In this document: piece after piece, positions 6,856 to 8,856 of the stretch
How positions within the stretch are numbered: the first letter of the stretch is position 1
Layout: each line of letters opens with the position of its first letter
Assembly: GCA_013298325.1 (NCBI GenBank)
Contig: JAAFHJ010000172.1
Location: 1 to 8,856, forward strand
Reading direction: 5' to 3'
DNA: 8,856 bases
DNA from: Myxococcales bacterium
Lineage (GTDB): Bacteria > Myxococcota_A > Polyangia > Polyangiales > Polyangiaceae
Notes under the pieces: generated by a model
What the model was told of the DNA's origin: nothing
Databases searched by the model: none
What the model saw: only the letters and a program-made list of their open reading frames with translations
Program-made: the position numbers and the translations under genes

Positions 6856-7902
6856 GTGGTAAAATCTGCCCCATCTGCGCTCGCCGTTTCCTCACCTCGC
6901 GAGCCCCGCCTTGCGACCGCGACGGCGATCGCGGCCGTCGGCGCCCTCGCGGCGATCGTGCTCGCGGTCCTTTTTGGGAGCGAGACGACATCGGTGCATC
7001 GTGCATGGATCGATCCGGCCGGCCTCGATGGGACGATCCTATTGCGCCTCCGGGCCCCCCGCGTCGCGGTCGCAGCGCTCGCGGGCGGCGGCCTTGCCGC
7101 GGCGGGGGCGGCCTTGCAGGCGCTCCTTCGGAACCCGCTCGCGGAACCGTACGTGCTCGGCGTCTCTGGCGGCGCCGCGCTTGGGGCGACGGCGGCGTTG
7201 CTTGCGGGGCTTGGGGGCGTCGCCTGGTTTGGGGCCGGCCTCGTGCCGCTGGCGGCATTTTTGGGTGGCGTGGCGGCGACGGCGCTCGTCGCGCGATTTG
7301 TCCGGCGGGGGACGCTCCGCGGCGAAGGGATCCTCCTCGCTGGCTTCGTCGTCAACGCGCTCGCTTCGGCGGCGATCACCCTCGCAAAGACGATCGTTGA
7401 TGCCAACCGCGCGCAAGAACTGCTCTTTTGGCTGACCGGCTTCGTCGATGTGCCGACGTCGGGGGAACTCCTCGCCCTCGCTGCCGGGGTGCTGGTTGGG
7501 GTCGCCGGCCTCGTCCGCCTGGCGCCGGCCCTCGGGCATCTTGCGTTTGGCGATGACGTCGCCGAGAGCCTCGGCATCGACGTCCCCCGCGTCGAGCGGC
7601 AGACACTGCTCCTCGCGTCGCTCGTGACCGGATCGATCGTCGCGGTGACCGGCCTCGTCGCCTTCGTCGGGCTTGTGGTGCCGCAGGTCCTCCGGCGCCT
7701 CGTCGGCAGCGATCCACGGAAGCTCGTTCCGCTCAGCTTTTTTGCAGGCGCCGGCCTCCTCCCCCTCTGCGACCTTGCCTCCCGCCTCGCCGTCCGGCTC
7801 TTCCACACGGGGCCGCCGGTCGGGGCGATCACCGCGCTCCTCGGCGGGCCGGTCTTCCTGGTCTTGCTCCTCCGCGAAAAGCGGGAGCGCGACGTAGCTT
7901 AG
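6856..7902 (+). CDS. FecCD/BtuC-family ABC transporter permease (iron siderophore, heme or cobalamin uptake)
   Basis: A 348-residue polytopic inner-membrane protein, normal length for the FecCD family. These permeases work as homo- or heterodimers with an ATPase (FecE/BtuD type) and a periplasmic binding protein to import ferric siderophores, heme or vitamin B12. Family blocks seen: LRAPRV at 65-70; GAALQALLRNPLAEPYVLGVSGGAALGA in 85-111; ESLGID near 237-242; AFVGLVVPQVLRRLVGSDPRKLVPLS at 269-294, the cytoplasmic coupling region; and PVGAITALLGGPVFLVLLLR at 321-340. Many family members have PHxxR in the coupling region, while this one has PQVLRR. The start is GTG with no clear ribosome binding site, 17 bases after coaX. 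No other start lies before the first membrane helix. No ATPase or binding-protein gene appears on either side in this window. The substrate cannot be assigned. Confidence 0.93.
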   Translation: MVKSAPSALAVSSPREPRLATATAIAAVGALAAIVLAVLFGSETTSVHRAWIDPAGLDGTILLRLRAPRVAVAALAGGGLAAAGAALQALLRNPLAEPYVLGVSGGAALGATAALLAGLGGVAWFGAGLVPLAAFLGGVAATALVARFVRRGTLRGEGILLAGFVVNALASAAITLAKTIVDANRAQELLFWLTGFVDVPTSGELLALAAGVLVGVAGLVRLAPALGHLAFGDDVAESLGIDVPRVERQTLLLASLVTGSIVAVTGLVAFVGLVVPQVLRRLVGSDPRKLVPLSFFAGAGLLPLCDLASRLAVRLFHTGPPVGAITALLGGPVFLVLLLREKRERDVA

Positions 7903-7911
7903 CCTTCCAGC

Positions 7912-7928
7912 GTTGCGTTTTATGCAAC
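7912..7928. repeat. Small dyad GTTGC-N7-GCAAC after the permease gene
   Basis: Five-base arms flank a GTTTTAT loop, 9 bases past the permease stop. No T-run follows it, so it is a poor terminator on either strand. It could equally be part of an operator upstream of the pirin gene, or chance. Confidence 0.2.
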
Positions 7929-8011
7929 CGGCGTCCCAGTTGGGGGCGGTGGCGGCGGGCGGAGAAGGTGCCTAGGAAAAGCGGCGTTGCTCGGAAAGAA
8001 AGGGAACGATC

Positions 8012-8856
8012 ATGGATAAGCAAAAACAGACAAACGCCGGTGAGGCTGAGGCCCCGGAAGTGGGGGCGCCCGCCGTTCTCGGGACCGTACCGCTCGGCTT
8101 CCAATGGCCGACGATCGACCCCTTCCTCTTCTGCGTCCACCACCTCGATGCCTACCCGAAGGGCAATGCCCAATTCGGTCCCGACGCTTCGCTCGCTGGG
8201 CGGAATATCGGTCAAGATTTCGAGGGTAAAGACGGCTGGCGCATGTACCACGGCGCCGTTGTCCCTGGGTTTCCCGGGCACCCTCATCGCGGCTTTGAGA
8301 CGGTCACCATCGCCCGCCGCGGCTACATCGATCACTCGGATTCCCTTGGCGCCGCCGCCCGCTTTGGGCGTGGAGACGTCCAGTGGCTCACCGCCGGGAA
8401 GGGGATCGTTCATTCCGAGATGTTCCCCCTGCTCAATTCAGACAGCGACAACACCGTCGAGCTCTTTCAGATCTGGATGAACCTCCCGGCGGCCGACAAG
8501 ATGGTCGACCCGCACTTCAAGATGTTCTGGGCGGAGTCGATCCCGGTCGTTGTCGAGCGGGATGCCGCCGGAAAGACGACAGAAATCACGGTGATCGCCG
8601 GTGCCTATCGGGACGCAACCCCGCTCGCGCCGCCGCCGAAGTCCTGGGCGGCGCGCCCCGATTCCGACGTCGCCATCTGGAGCCTCGTCCTCGCGCCGGG
8701 GGCCCGCTTTGAAATGCCGGCAGCGGCAAGCAGCGAGACGCTCCGCCTCCTCTATGTCTTTGGCGGATCGGTGCAGGTTGCAGCGACCGGAAAGACGACC
8801 TCTTCGGTCGCCGAGAAGCATGCCGCCCAGGTCGACGGTGGCGACACCCTCACTCT
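8012..8856 (+). CDS. Pirin family protein (bicupin), 3' end outside window
   Basis: The gene is open to the right edge, leaving 281 codons. Pirins are two-domain cupins that bind one Fe or similar metal in the N-terminal cupin. Some are quercetin dioxygenases, others act as redox- or stress-linked regulators. Seen: PGFPGHPHRGFETVTI at 85-100 and GDVQWLTAGKGIVHSEM at 121-137, giving the four metal ligands His90, His92, His134 and Glu136, all intact. FQIWMNLP at 152-159 is the conserved strand leading to the second cupin. Before the first His motif there is an extra segment (about 45-82, including SLAGRNIGQDF and GWRMYHG) that marks a longer pirin subgroup. AAAGGG (7999-8004) sits 7 bases before the ATG, the best ribosome site on the plus strand. 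A 109-bp gap from the permease suggests its own promoter. No signal peptide, so cytoplasmic. The specific activity is unknown. Confidence 0.93.
   Translation, partial: MDKQKQTNAGEAEAPEVGAPAVLGTVPLGFQWPTIDPFLFCVHHLDAYPKGNAQFGPDASLAGRNIGQDFEGKDGWRMYHGAVVPGFPGHPHRGFETVTIARRGYIDHSDSLGAAARFGRGDVQWLTAGKGIVHSEMFPLLNSDSDNTVELFQIWMNLPAADKMVDPHFKMFWAESIPVVVERDAAGKTTEITVIAGAYRDATPLAPPPKSWAARPDSDVAIWSLVLAPGARFEMPAAASSETLRLLYVFGGSVQVAATGKTTSSVAEKHAAQVDGGDTLT

Noticed and set aside
5681..7258. 525-codon minus-strand open frame opposite the metalloprotease, coaX and permease genes
   Set aside because: It spans three well-identified plus-strand genes and has a low-complexity Arg/Pro/Asp-rich translation.

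Overview
The window is GC-rich and densely coding, with strong G/C-ending codon bias. One protein ends in a MYXO-CTERM tail (Gly-Cys-Ser motif, hydrophobic segment, final Arg run). That tail, together with the gene content, points to a member of the Myxococcota (a deltaproteobacterial myxobacterium or relative). This is probably chromosomal core and near-core sequence. I see no insertion sequence, phage, CRISPR, rRNA or tRNA signal.

Left half, minus strand (1-2596). Reading leftward, there is an MBL-fold metallo-hydrolase (1754-2596) followed by a well-formed intrinsic terminator (about 1702-1731). Next comes a 357-bp non-coding stretch, then an RpoH-like sigma-70 family factor (575-1396). 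Sixty-eight bases further on starts an exported protein that runs off the left edge (1-506). It may be the N-terminus of an S41 C-terminal processing protease, but that call is tentative.

Right half, plus strand (2690-8856). Divergent from the MBL gene is a tightly packed run of four genes: a HEAT-repeat plus cyclophilin lipoprotein (2690-5029); a matrixin-like zinc metalloprotease with a MYXO-CTERM anchor (5026-6012), joined to it by a 4-base ATGA overlap; type III pantothenate kinase coaX (6056-6838); and a FecCD/BtuC-type ABC permease (6856-7902). After a 109-bp gap, a pirin-family protein (8012-8856) runs off the right edge.

How they fit together: the lipoprotein isomerase and the metalloprotease are both envelope proteins and are translationally coupled, so a chaperone-client or shared-complex relation is a reasonable inference. 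coaX (coenzyme A synthesis) and the metal/cofactor permease look like housekeeping genes sharing the transcript. The permease has no ATPase or binding-protein partner in view. The sigma factor next to an exported, possibly proteolytic, protein hints at a stress or envelope-quality theme, but this is only suggestive. No clearly new system is evident. The most distinctive item is the coupled isomerase/metalloprotease pair.
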